Below are positions 1 to 7,883 of a stretch of DNA of 64,000 nt, piece after piece; the stretch's first letter is position 1; the number at the start of each line of letters is the position of its first letter. Below the pieces are notes generated by a model that ran no database searches, was not told where the DNA came from, and saw only the letters and a list, made by a program, of their open reading frames with translations. The DNA is from Albibacillus kandeliae. Its GTDB lineage: Bacteria > Pseudomonadota > Alphaproteobacteria > Rhodobacterales > Rhodobacteraceae. Where the stretch lies: positions 434,001 to 498,000 of the forward strand of contig NZ_QEHM01000004.1 of assembly GCF_003116585.1 (NCBI RefSeq). The letters are read 5' to 3'. The translations under genes were made by a program, and so were the position numbers.

Positions 1-665
1 TCGCGCAGCTGTGCGTTGTCGTGACGCTCGCCCACCACCTCGGCGGCCTGCGCGCTGTCGTCTTCCAGCACGTCGATCCACTCGCGCCCTTCCTCGTCGG
101 CGGACTGGACAGCGTTCAGCGAGAAGTCGGACCCCGAAAGACGGCCCTCCATCATCTCGACGTCATGCAGCGGCACGCCGATCTCGGTCGAGATCAGCTG
201 GTGCAATTCCTGACGGCCAAGCACCTCGCCGCGACCGGCGGCCTCGCGCTCGAGCCGGGCCTGCACGCGGCGCATGTTGAAGAACAGGGATTTCTGCGAA
301 GAGGTCGACCCGGTGCGCACCATGGACCAGTTGCGCATCACGAAGTCCTGAATCGACGCCTTGATCCACCAGACGGCATAGGTGGAGAAGCGCACGCCAC
401 GGTCGGGGTCGAACTTGTCGGCGGCCTTCATCAGGCCGAGCCCGGCCTCCTGGATCAGGTCGTTCATGGGGGCGCCGTAGCGGCGGTACTTGGACGCCAT
501 CGAGATCGCGAGACGCATGTACGCATTGATCAGCCGGTGCAGCGCCTGCTCGTTCCGATCGTCGCGCCAGGCATAGGCAAGGCGCAGCTCGGTGTCCGCA
601 TCGAGCAGTTCAGCTTTCATCGCGTGACGTGAAAGCGTGCGTTCTGGGGTCGTGTCCAATGGCAT
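1..665 (-). CDS. rpoH: RNA polymerase sigma-32 family factor, RpoH2 type (3' end cut by window edge)
   Basis: Alternative sigma factor that directs RNA polymerase to heat/oxidative-stress promoters. About 221 N-terminal residues are present; region 4 lies outside the window. Visible are region 2 (NDLIQEAGLGLMKAADKFDP, then GVRFSTYAVWWIKASIQDF) and the RpoH-box-like stretch NWSMVRTGSTSSQKSLFF, which fits the RpoH2 branch (RNWSMVRTGST) better than classical RpoH1. The start ATG at 665 gives MPLDTTPERTLSRHAMKAEL, resembling RpoH2 N-termini, and an in-frame TAG lies directly upstream; an internal ATG at 620 would lose this segment. In Rhodobacter, RpoH2 acts in the singlet-oxygen response; that role is inferred here. 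A candidate ECF-type promoter lies upstream. Confidence 0.9.
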   Translation of the reverse strand, partial: MPLDTTPERTLSRHAMKAELLDADTELRLAYAWRDDRNEQALHRLINAYMRLAISMASKYRRYGAPMNDLIQEAGLGLMKAADKFDPDRGVRFSTYAVWWIKASIQDFVMRNWSMVRTGSTSSQKSLFFNMRRVQARLEREAAGRGEVLGRQELHQLISTEIGVPLHDVEMMEGRLSGSDFSLNAVQSADEEGREWIDVLEDDSAQAAEVVGERHDNAQLR

Positions 666-716
666 CTACAATATCCCTGACCTTGCCGGCGCCTTGTGAA
701 CGGAGCTTTCTTTTTC

Positions 717-742
717 TACGCATGATAACTGAGATTGGTTCC
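717..742 (-). promoter_or_regulatory. Candidate ECF-sigma promoter of rpoH2
   Basis: On the minus strand GGAACC (742-737) is followed after 16 nt by CGTA (720-717), about 50 nt before the rpoH2 start. This resembles the GGAAC-N16/17-CGTT pattern of alphaproteobacterial ECF (EcfG-like) promoters. rpoH2 genes are known to be controlled by ECF factors in this group. Pattern match only. Confidence 0.4.
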
Positions 743-760
743 ATCCGAGGTCAAAAAAAG

Positions 761-1282
761 TTGTTGTCAGATACTTGTCTCGTGCTCGGGGGCGCCGCCT
801 CGGGCAAGTCCGCCTTTGCGGAAAACCTTGTCGAAAGGCAGGATGCGCCCCTTGTCTACATCGCCAGTGCGCAGGCCTGGGATGCCGAGATGCGCGCCAA
901 GATCGACACCCACGTGGCCCGGCGCGGCCCGCGCTGGCGCACGGTGGAGGCACCGCTGGATGCCGCCGCCGAACTGGCCCGGCTGGTGCCCGGCGAGATC
1001 TGCCTGTTCGACTGCGCCACCATGTGGCTGAGCAACCACCTGCTGGCCGAGAATGACCTCGAGGCCGAGCAGGCGCGCCTGCTGGCCGCGATCCGCGACT
1101 GCGCCGCGCGACTGGTCATCGTGTCGAACGAGGTCGGCTTTGGCATCGTCCCCGACAATGCGCTGGCCCGCCGGTTCCGCGAGGCGCAGGGACGGCTGAA
1201 CATCGTGCTGGCCCGCGAGGCCGGGCTGGTGGTGCAGGTGATTGCCGGGCTGCCCCAGGTCCTGAAGGGAGAATTGCCATGA
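761..1282 (+). CDS. cobU: Bifunctional adenosylcobinamide kinase / adenosylcobinamide-phosphate guanylyltransferase
   Basis: Cobalamin nucleotide-loop assembly: phosphorylates adenosylcobinamide and then transfers GMP to give AdoCbi-GDP. The sequence has a P-loop GGAASGKS about 10 residues from the N-terminus, DCATMWLSN, and the signature VSNEVGFGIVPDNALARRFR. I chose TTG at 761 because GAGG lies 10 nt upstream and the 173-residue product matches the family length. An in-frame ATG at 722 would add 13 residues but lies over the divergent rpoH2 promoter. The stop overlaps the next ATG (ATGA), so it is translationally coupled to the phosphatase gene. Confidence 0.9.
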   Translation: MLSDTCLVLGGAASGKSAFAENLVERQDAPLVYIASAQAWDAEMRAKIDTHVARRGPRWRTVEAPLDAAAELARLVPGEICLFDCATMWLSNHLLAENDLEAEQARLLAAIRDCAARLVIVSNEVGFGIVPDNALARRFREAQGRLNIVLAREAGLVVQVIAGLPQVLKGELP

Positions 1283-1857
1283 CCCGTCTTCACCTTGTGC
1301 GCCACGGGCCGACCCATATCCGCGGCATGGTCGGCTGGTCCGATCCGCCCGCCGACCTGAGCGACGTGGAGGCCATCGCGCGCCTCTCGGCCCACCTCCC
1401 GCCCGAGGCGCTGGTGATCTCGTCCGACCTGTCCCGCGCCAGCGCCACCGCCGACGCGATTCAGGGAACCCGCCGCCGCCTGCCGCACCGCGCCGCGCTG
1501 CGCGAGATCAACTTCGGCACATGGGAAATGCGCCCCTACAAGGAGATCGAGGCCGAGGACCCGGAGCGCGCCCGCGCCTACTGGGATCAGCCGGGCGAGG
1601 TCCGCCCGCCCGAGGGCGAAAGCTGGAACGAGGTCTGCGCCCGCATCGACGGGGCCGTCGACGCCCTGATCGCGGAACACGACGGCGCGGATCTGGTGAT
1701 CGTCGCCCATTTCGGCGTGATCCTCTCGCAGGTTCAGCGCGCACTGGGAGTCGCGCCGAACGACGCCTTCGGCTATCGCATCGACAACCTTTCGGTCACC
1801 GAGATCCAGCGCCTGCCCGAGGGCTGGAACCTGGGGCGGATCAATCACCTGCCGTGA
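1279..1857 (+). CDS. Histidine phosphatase family protein (CobC/phosphoglycerate-mutase-like)
   Basis: 192 residues. The phosphohistidine motif LVRHGPTH is at the N-terminus, SSDLSRA in the middle, and the second catalytic His is in VAHFGVI. Histidine phosphatases linked to cobU are usually alpha-ribazole-5'-phosphate phosphatase (CobC/CobZ role) in B12 lower-ligand attachment. The 4-nt overlap with cobU supports that assignment here, but sequence alone does not distinguish it from other small phosphatases of the family. Confidence 0.8.
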   Translation: MTRLHLVRHGPTHIRGMVGWSDPPADLSDVEAIARLSAHLPPEALVISSDLSRASATADAIQGTRRRLPHRAALREINFGTWEMRPYKEIEAEDPERARAYWDQPGEVRPPEGESWNEVCARIDGAVDALIAEHDGADLVIVAHFGVILSQVQRALGVAPNDAFGYRIDNLSVTEIQRLPEGWNLGRINHLP

Positions 1858-1916
1858 TGGAGGCGCGCACATAACTGCGTTTTACCGCGCGCCGAGGTCG
1901 TGGCTAATCTCTGCCC

Positions 1917-2603
1917 ATGACATATGACCTCTTCCTCGGCGATCGCATGTATTCGAGCTGGTCCCTGCGCGGCTGGCTGATGTTCGACGCCTTCGACATC
2001 CCCGTGACGCCACGGTTCGTCGGTCTCTACACCGGCACCATGGCCGATGATCTTGCACCCCTCGCGCCCGCGCGGCTGGTGCCTGCCCTGCGCACGCCCG
2101 AGGGCACCGTGATCGGCGAGAGCCTCGCCATCGCCGAAACCCTGGGCGAGCGTCATCCCGACGCCGGTCTCTGGCCTGCCGACCCGGCGGGGCGGGCCAC
2201 CGCGCGCTGGCTCTGCGCCGAGATGGTCGCAGGCTTCCGCGAGTTGCGCGGCAATTGCCCGATGCAGTTCCAGCGCCGCTACCAGGGCTTTGTCCCCTCA
2301 GAGGGCGTGCTGGCCGACCTCGACCGGATCGAGACGCTCTGGGCCCACGCCCGCGCGATCTCGGGCAGCGCCGAGGGCTGGCTGTTCGGCGCCTACTCGC
2401 TGGCCGACGTGTTCTACACCCCGGTCGCGGCCCGGATCATCGGCTATGGCCTGCCGGTCAGCGCCGGGGCCGGGGCCTATTGCGACGCCCTGCTGAACAC
2501 CCCATCGGTCCGGGCGTGGCGGCGCGAGGCCGGCGCGGTGCATTACGACCCCGAGCCCTATGCCATCGACCTGCCGGGTGAGAGCTGGTCCGTTCCCGAC
2601 TGA
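1917..2603 (+). CDS. Glutathione S-transferase family protein
   Basis: 228 residues with an N-terminal thioredoxin-like GST fold: YSSWSLRGWLMF near residue 11 carries the SxxSLR glutathione-contact motif, and VIGESLAIAE is the usual ES glutathione gamma-Glu contact. An all-helical C-terminal half follows. ATG at 1917 follows a 59-nt gap after the phosphatase. The substrate cannot be deduced. It is probably cytosolic, since no signal peptide is visible. Confidence 0.82.
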   Translation: MTYDLFLGDRMYSSWSLRGWLMFDAFDIPVTPRFVGLYTGTMADDLAPLAPARLVPALRTPEGTVIGESLAIAETLGERHPDAGLWPADPAGRATARWLCAEMVAGFRELRGNCPMQFQRRYQGFVPSEGVLADLDRIETLWAHARAISGSAEGWLFGAYSLADVFYTPVAARIIGYGLPVSAGAGAYCDALLNTPSVRAWRREAGAVHYDPEPYAIDLPGESWSVPD

Positions 2604-2647
2604 GCACCACGGTTAACCAGTCCTAAACGGCTGACCGATTACCCATG

Positions 2648-2673
2648 TCCCCGGTTAACCCATGAACCGGGGA
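2648..2673 (+). promoter_or_regulatory. Hairpin covering the comM ribosome-binding site
   Basis: TCCCCGGTT (2648-2656) and AACCGGGGA (2665-2673) form a perfect 9-bp stem with an 8-nt loop. The right arm contains GGGGA, the apparent Shine-Dalgarno, 5 nt before the comM ATG at 2678. In RNA this stem would hide the ribosome-binding site. Seen directly; a regulatory role is inferred. Confidence 0.5.
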
Positions 2674-2677
2674 ACGC

Positions 2678-4189
2678 ATGGTCTCGCGCACCTACACAGT
2701 GGCCTTTCAGGGCGTCCAGGCACGACTGGTCGAGGTGCAGTGCTCGGTCACCCCCGGCCTGCCTGCCTTTGGCGTCGTCGGACTGCCCGACAAGGCGGTC
2801 ACCGAGGCGCGCGACCGGGTGCGCAGCGCGCTGAGCGCCATGGCCGTGGCGCTGCCGTCGAAACGCATCACCGTCAACCTCTCGCCCGCCGATCTGCCGA
2901 AGGAAGGCAGCCACTTCGACCTGCCCATCGCGCTGGCCCTGCTCGCGGCGCTCGACATCGTGCCCTCCGAAGCGGCGCAGTGCACCGTCTCGCTCGGTGA
3001 GTTGTCCCTCGACGCCTCCATCGTGCCGGTGGTCGGCGCCTTGCCCGCGGCGATGGCGGCGGCCGAGGAGGAGCGCACCCTGCTCTGCCCCGCCGCTTCC
3101 GGCCCCGAGGCGGCCTGGGTGGGCGCCGCCACCGTGATCGGCGCGGCCAGCCTCGTCGAGGTGGTGCGCCATTTCACCGGGCAGGCCCCGATTGCGCCCT
3201 CGGAACCCGGCGAGGTGATCGAGGACGGCCACTGCCCCGACCTGCGCGACGTCAAGGGACAGGAACGGGCCAAGCGCGCGCTGGAGATCGCCGCCGCCGG
3301 GCGGCATCACCTGATCATGGTCGGCACGCCCGGGTCCGGCAAATCCATGCTGGCCGCGCGCATCCCCGGCATCCTGCCGCCCCTGACCCCGGCAGAGGCG
3401 CTCGAGACCTCGATGATCCAGTCGCTCTGCGGGCTGCTCGACCAGGGCGGGATCAACCGCACGCGGCCCTTCCGCGAACCGCATCACACCGCCTCGATGG
3501 CGGCCATCGTCGGCGGCGGGCGGCGCGCCAGCCCCGGCGAGATCAGCCTCGCGCACAACGGCGTCCTGTTCATGGACGAATTCCCCGAGTTTCCCCGCAC
3601 CGTGCTCGAAACCCTGCGCCAGCCCATCGAAACGGGCGAGGTCATGGTGGCCCGCGCCAATGCCCATGTGAAATATCCCTGCCGTTTCATGCTGATGGCC
3701 GCCGCCAACCCCTGCAAGTGCGGCTACCTGAGCGACCCGGCGCGCGCCTGCGCCCGGGTGCCCCAGTGCGGCACGGACTACCTCGGCCGCATCTCGGGCC
3801 CGCTGATGGACCGCTTCGATCTGAGGCTGGAGGTGCCGCCCGTCGCCTTCTCGGACCTCGACCTGCCCGCCACGGGCGAGAGTTCCGCCACGGTCCGCGC
3901 CCGGGTCGCCGGGGCGCGCGATGTGCAGGAGCGCCGCTATGGCGCCCATCCCGGCCTTCGCCAGAACGCGGATGCCGAGGGCAGCCTGCTGACCGAGGTC
4001 GCCGAACCCGATGCGGACGGGCGCGCGCTGCTGACCCGGGTGGCGGAAAAGACCGGCCTCTCGGCGCGCGGCTATCACCGGGTGCTGCGGGTGGCCCGCA
4101 CCATCGCCGACCTCGACGGGTCGGAGACCGTCCGCCGCCCCCACGTGGCAGAGGCGGTCAGCTTCCGGATCATGACACTGGCGGGCTGA
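2678..4189 (+). CDS. comM: YifB/ComM family Mg-chelatase-like AAA+ ATPase
   Basis: 503 residues. The N-terminal ChlI-like domain contains LPAFGVVGLPDKAVTEARDR. The AAA+ core has Walker A GTPGSGKSM at about residue 216-224 and Walker B FMDEFPEF, and a C-terminal Mg-chelatase domain ends the protein (TGLSARGYHRVLRVARTIAD). ComM is a hexameric helicase promoting branch migration during natural transformation in Vibrio and Acinetobacter; here the role is by family only. It ends head-on with gshB with no spacer. Confidence 0.93.
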   Translation: MVSRTYTVAFQGVQARLVEVQCSVTPGLPAFGVVGLPDKAVTEARDRVRSALSAMAVALPSKRITVNLSPADLPKEGSHFDLPIALALLAALDIVPSEAAQCTVSLGELSLDASIVPVVGALPAAMAAAEEERTLLCPAASGPEAAWVGAATVIGAASLVEVVRHFTGQAPIAPSEPGEVIEDGHCPDLRDVKGQERAKRALEIAAAGRHHLIMVGTPGSGKSMLAARIPGILPPLTPAEALETSMIQSLCGLLDQGGINRTRPFREPHHTASMAAIVGGGRRASPGEISLAHNGVLFMDEFPEFPRTVLETLRQPIETGEVMVARANAHVKYPCRFMLMAAANPCKCGYLSDPARACARVPQCGTDYLGRISGPLMDRFDLRLEVPPVAFSDLDLPATGESSATVRARVAGARDVQERRYGAHPGLRQNADAEGSLLTEVAEPDADGRALLTRVAEKTGLSARGYHRVLRVARTIADLDGSETVRRPHVAEAVSFRIMTLAG

Positions 4190-5125
4190 TCAGGCCAGCT
4201 TGGCCTCGATCGCCTCCCAGATCATCGCCGCCGCGTTGATCCCGTCGAAGCGCTCCAGTTCCTGGATGCCGGTGGGCGAGGTCACGTTGATCTCGGTCAG
4301 GTAGTCACCGATCACGTCGATGCCGACAAAGACCTGGCCCTTTTCCTTCAGGAGCGGGCCGATGGTGGCGCAGATCTCGCGGTCGCGCGCGGTCAGCTCG
4401 ACCTTCTCCGGCCGTCCGCCCACGTGCATGTTCGAGCGCGTCTCGCCCTCGGCCGGCACGCGGTTGATCGCCCCGATCACCTCGCCATCGACGAGGATGA
4501 CCCGCTTGTCGCCCTTGGTCACCGCCGGCAGGTACTTCTGCACGATCAGCGGCTCGCGCGAGAAGCCGGTGAACAGCTCGTGCAGCGAGGACAGGTTGCG
4601 GTCGTTGGCATCCAGCCGGAACACGCCCGCCCCGCCGTTGCCGTAGAGCGGCTTGAGGATGATATCGCCATGCTTGGCCTTGAAGGCGCGGATCACCTCG
4701 ATATCGCGGGCGATGGTGGTCGGCGGCGTCAGCTCCGGGAAGTTCAGCACCAGGAGCTTCTCGGGATAATTGCGGACCCAGAAGGGATCGTTCACCACCA
4801 GCGTCTGCCCCGCAAGGCGGTCCAGCAGATGGGTGGAGGTGATGTAATGCATGTCGAAGGGCGGGTCCTGGCGCAGCCAGACCACGTCGAAATCCGCGAG
4901 ATCGACCATGCGCCGCGGGCCCAGCACCGCCGGATCGCCCGGCACGCGCTGCACCGTCATGTCATGACCGCGCGCCGTGATCCGCCCCTCCTCGAAGGCC
5001 AGTTGGTCGGGCCCGTAGTAGAACAGCTCGTGGCCCCGGGCCTGCGCTTCCTCGGCAATGCGGAAGGTGCTGTCGGCGTTGATGTTCACGGCCCCGATCG
5101 GGTCCATCTGAAAGGCGATCTTCAT
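4190..5125 (-). CDS. gshB: Glutathione synthetase
   Basis: ATP-dependent ligation of glycine to gamma-glutamylcysteine, the last step of glutathione synthesis, in the cytosol. 311 residues, standard for GshB. Visible are the N-terminal [20 protein letters not shown], the ATP-grasp stretch [16 protein letters not shown], and the C-terminal [18 protein letters not shown]. It is convergent with comM. Glutathione made here serves the GSTs, the glutathione peroxidase and maleylacetoacetate isomerase elsewhere in the window. Confidence 0.97.
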   Translation of the reverse strand: MKIAFQMDPIGAVNINADSTFRIAEEAQARGHELFYYGPDQLAFEEGRITARGHDMTVQRVPGDPAVLGPRRMVDLADFDVVWLRQDPPFDMHYITSTHLLDRLAGQTLVVNDPFWVRNYPEKLLVLNFPELTPPTTIARDIEVIRAFKAKHGDIILKPLYGNGGAGVFRLDANDRNLSSLHELFTGFSREPLIVQKYLPAVTKGDKRVILVDGEVIGAINRVPAEGETRSNMHVGGRPEKVELTARDREICATIGPLLKEKGQVFVGIDVIGDYLTEINVTSPTGIQELERFDGINAAAMIWEAIEAKLA

Positions 5126-5229
5126 CTGCGGGTCCTCTCGTGCGCTGCGCGCAAGTCATGGCGCAGAGAAACGGCGGGCGCAATCCCGATCCGCCCCGCA
5201 CACGGCATCGTTGCCCTCCGACCCGCCTG

Positions 5230-5290
5230 CTTCTTTGGGTCCCAAATATCCCGGGGGAGTCGCGCACGGCGCGACGGGGGCAGCGCCCCC
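5230..5290 (+). repeat. Dispersed intergenic repeat, copy A
   Basis: The core CTTCTTTGGGTCCCAAATAT (5230-5249) is followed by two hairpins: GTCGCGC/GCGCGAC (5259-5275) and GGGGGC/GCCCCC (5276-5290). The same core followed by a different hairpin occurs at 31621-31674 (minus) and 55066-55118 (plus). This copy lies between gshB and yraN, antisense to both. Confidence 0.6.
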
Positions 5291-5335
5291 AGCGACCTAT
5301 CCCGCCCTCACCCCCGGCCCGTCAGACCTCGGCGG

Positions 5336-5761
5336 TCAGACCAGGCCAAAGGCGTTCTCGATGATCTCGAACCGGCCCGCGCCGTCCACCAGCGCCACGT
5401 CGAAGCGGGAGGGGGTCAGCTGACCTGCAGGTTCCCCGGCCAGGAACTGTTCGGCGCTGGCATAAACCCGGCGCATCTGGCGCAGGCTCAGCCGTTCGGC
5501 GGCGCGATGCAGGTCGCGCGACTGCTTGACCTCGACAAAGATCACCTCCTCGCCGTTGCGGGTGATCAGGTCTATCTCGCCCCCGGCGCCACGCCAGCGG
5601 CGGCGCGCGATGGTCAGGCCGCGCCGTTCATAATCCTGGGCGATGCGCTGTTCGGCCGAAAGCCCGCTCTCGTAGGCCCGCCGTCCGGAGAGGCCCCGGC
5701 GCTGCCGGGCCGAGACCTGAGCCGCATCGTCGCGTTCCAGCACCGCCTCCGCCTGCATCAC
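5336..5761 (-). CDS. yraN: YraN/UPF0102 family endonuclease-like protein
   Basis: About 141 residues with the PD-(D/E)xK-like core GGEIDLITRNGEEVIFVEVK, typical of UPF0102. The start is GTG 5761 or the adjacent ATG 5758; GTG abuts the rsmI stop, and the two genes form the conserved rsmI-yraN pair. The function is not established; the fold suggests a nuclease related to Holliday-junction resolvases. Confidence 0.88.
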   Translation of the reverse strand: MMQAEAVLERDDAAQVSARQRRGLSGRRAYESGLSAEQRIAQDYERRGLTIARRRWRGAGGEIDLITRNGEEVIFVEVKQSRDLHRAAERLSLRQMRRVYASAEQFLAGEPAGQLTPSRFDVALVDGAGRFEIIENAFGLV

Positions 5762-6619
5762 TCAATCCTTCCCGAGGTTCAGCGCCATCTGGTAGACCTT
5801 CCTGCGCGGAAGATCGTGCATGCGCGCCACGATGTCGGCGGCATCGCGCAGGCTGTTGTCCTCCAGCGCCCGCCGCAAATCCTCTTCTACATCGGATTCG
5901 CTAATTTTCTCCGAACGCCCCCGGTCCACCACCAGAACGATCTCGCCCTTCGGCGGCGCCTCGGTGACGGACTGCGCGAGTTCGTCAAGCGTGCCGCGGC
6001 GGACCTCCTCGAACTTCTTGGTCAGCTCCCGGCAGAGCGCCGCGGGGCGCTCGCCGCCCAGCACCCCGGCCATATCCGCCAGCGAGGCGGCGACGCGTTT
6101 GGGCGACTCGTAGAAGACCAGCGTACCGGGCACCGCCTTCAACTCTTCCAGCCGCCCCTTCCGCGCGCCCGTGGCGTTGGGCAGGAAGCCCGCGAAGAAG
6201 AAGGCGTCGGTCGGCAGTCCGGCGAGGGTCAGCGCGGTCAGCAGGGCCGAGGGGCCCGGCGCCGTGGTCACCGGGTGACCGGCCTCGGCCACCGCCCGGC
6301 TGAGGTCGTAGCCCGGGTCGGCGATCAGCGGCATCCCGGCCTCGGAGGCATAGGCGACGGACTGACCGGCGGCCATCGCCTCGACCAGTTTCGCCCGCAC
6401 GCCGGGGCCGCTGTGGTCGTGATAGGCGATCACCTGCCGACCGCCGAGGGGGATGCCGTGGATGTCCATCAGGTGACGCAGGCTGCGGGTATCCTCCGCC
6501 GCGATCAGGTCTGCCGAGGCCAGCACGTCGAGCGCGCGCAGGGTGATGTCGCGCGCGGTGCCGATCGGGGTTCCGACAAAGTGGAGACCCGGCCCCAGTT
6601 TGACCTTCTGATAATTCAA
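5762..6619 (-). CDS. rsmI: 16S rRNA (cytidine(1402)-2'-O)-methyltransferase
   Basis: SAM-dependent 2'-O-methylation of C1402 in the ribosomal decoding centre. 285 residues with the tetrapyrrole-methylase fold: LHFVGTPIGTARDITLRALD at the N-terminus, AAEDTRSLRHL, the EAGMPLIADPG motif, and FFAGFLP. The apparent start is TTG at 6619; there is no in-frame ATG until well inside the conserved domain. It is divergent from the lipoprotein gene and immediately upstream of yraN, as in many proteobacteria. Confidence 0.95.
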   Translation of the reverse strand: MNYQKVKLGPGLHFVGTPIGTARDITLRALDVLASADLIAAEDTRSLRHLMDIHGIPLGGRQVIAYHDHSGPGVRAKLVEAMAAGQSVAYASEAGMPLIADPGYDLSRAVAEAGHPVTTAPGPSALLTALTLAGLPTDAFFFAGFLPNATGARKGRLEELKAVPGTLVFYESPKRVAASLADMAGVLGGERPAALCRELTKKFEEVRRGTLDELAQSVTEAPPKGEIVLVVDRGRSEKISESDVEEDLRRALEDNSLRDAADIVARMHDLPRRKVYQMALNLGKD

Positions 6620-6701
6620 CGCTGGACCCGCCCTGATTGAAGTCTATTATCCCAGACCGACTGCCACGCGGAACCATTCCGCAGGACAAGAGGGAAAAAC
6701 A

Positions 6702-7883
6702 GTGACCATGTTTGCCGGTTTCGCCCGGGCCCGCAAGGCGGCCCATGTGCTCTTGGGGCTCTTCGCCGTCCTGTTCCTCGCCTCCTGCGACGCCGTGCCG
6801 GTGGGCAACGGCGGCCCCTCGATCGACACCTCCAAGCCGGTTCCGGTGGCGCTGCTGGTGCCGCGCGGCTCGTCCCAGTCGGGCGATGCGATCATCGCGC
6901 AGAGCCTCGAGAACGCGGCGCGGATGGCGATGGGCGACCTGCAGGGCGTGCAGATCGACCTGCGCGTCTACGACACCGCAGGCAACGCGGCCACCGCGGC
7001 GAATGTCGCCAACCAGGCAGTCGACGACGGGGCCAAGATCATCCTCGGGCCGGTCTATGCCGAATCCGCCAACGCGGTCGGGCTTGCCGTGCGCAACCGC
7101 AACGTGAACGTCCTGAGTTTCTCCAACAACCAGACCATTGCGGGCGGCAACGTCTTCATCCTGGGCGCGACCTACGCCAATACCGCGAACCGGCTGGCCT
7201 CCTATGCGGCACGCCAGGGCAAGCGCAACGTGGTGATCGTGAGCGGCAACGACCTGTCGGGCCAGACCGGCAGCGCCGCGATCCGTACCGCGCTGTCGCG
7301 CGCCGGGATCCAGACCGCCGCCACCGCGCCCTACGAGCAATCCCAGCAGGGCGTGATCAACGCCGTGCCGAGCATCCGCGACACTGTCTCCAGCTCCGGT
7401 GCCGACGCCATCTTCCTGACCGCCAACAGCGCCGGCGCGCTGCCGCTGCTGACCCAGCTGCTGCCCGAGGCCGGGGTTTCGCCGCAGTCGGTCCAGTACA
7501 TCGGCCTGACCCGCTGGGACATTCCCCCGCAGACGCTGGATCTGCCGGGCGTGCAGGGCGGCTGGTTCGCGCTGCCCGATCCGAACAAGGCGGCGGCCTT
7601 CGCCAGCCGCTACCAGGCGGCCTATGCCAGCTCTCCGCATACCATCGCCGGTCTGGCCTATGACGGGATCGCCGCCATCGGTGCGCTGGTCGGGTCCGGC
7701 AACAGCAATGCGCTCAGCGGCTCGGCCCTGACGCAGGGCGCCGGTTTCCAGGGTGTCGGCGGCATCTTCCGCTTCCTTCCCGATGGCACCAGCGAGCGCG
7801 GCCTCGCCGTGGCCTCGGTTCAGAACAGACAGGTGGTTGTGATTGACCCTGCCCCGACAAGCTTTGCAGGCGCCGGTTTCTGA
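6702..7883 (+). CDS. Penicillin-binding protein activator (LpoA/YraM-like lipoprotein)
   Basis: 393 residues. The signal peptide has a hydrophobic stretch (AHVLLGLFAVLFLASC) and the lipobox LASC, so the Cys near residue 29 would be lipidated. The mature part is a periplasmic-binding-protein-like fold (VALLVPRGSSQSGDAIIAQS, then a Leu/Ile/Val-binding-type core), as in LpoA activators of class A PBPs. GTG at 6702 has AGAGGG 7 nt upstream; ATG 6708 is an alternative. It is divergent from rsmI, and rsmI/yraN/lpoA clustering is conserved in proteobacteria. Its 3' end overlaps glnD. Confidence 0.85.
   Translation: MTMFAGFARARKAAHVLLGLFAVLFLASCDAVPVGNGGPSIDTSKPVPVALLVPRGSSQSGDAIIAQSLENAARMAMGDLQGVQIDLRVYDTAGNAATAANVANQAVDDGAKIILGPVYAESANAVGLAVRNRNVNVLSFSNNQTIAGGNVFILGATYANTANRLASYAARQGKRNVVIVSGNDLSGQTGSAAIRTALSRAGIQTAATAPYEQSQQGVINAVPSIRDTVSSSGADAIFLTANSAGALPLLTQLLPEAGVSPQSVQYIGLTRWDIPPQTLDLPGVQGGWFALPDPNKAAAFASRYQAAYASSPHTIAGLAYDGIAAIGALVGSGNSNALSGSALTQGAGFQGVGGIFRFLPDGTSERGLAVASVQNRQVVVIDPAPTSFAGAGF

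Noticed and set aside
4424-6640. 738-codon open frame on the plus strand
   Set aside because: It lies opposite gshB, yraN and rsmI, whose protein motifs are clear; its Arg/His/Gly-rich composition is typical of antisense frames in high-GC DNA.
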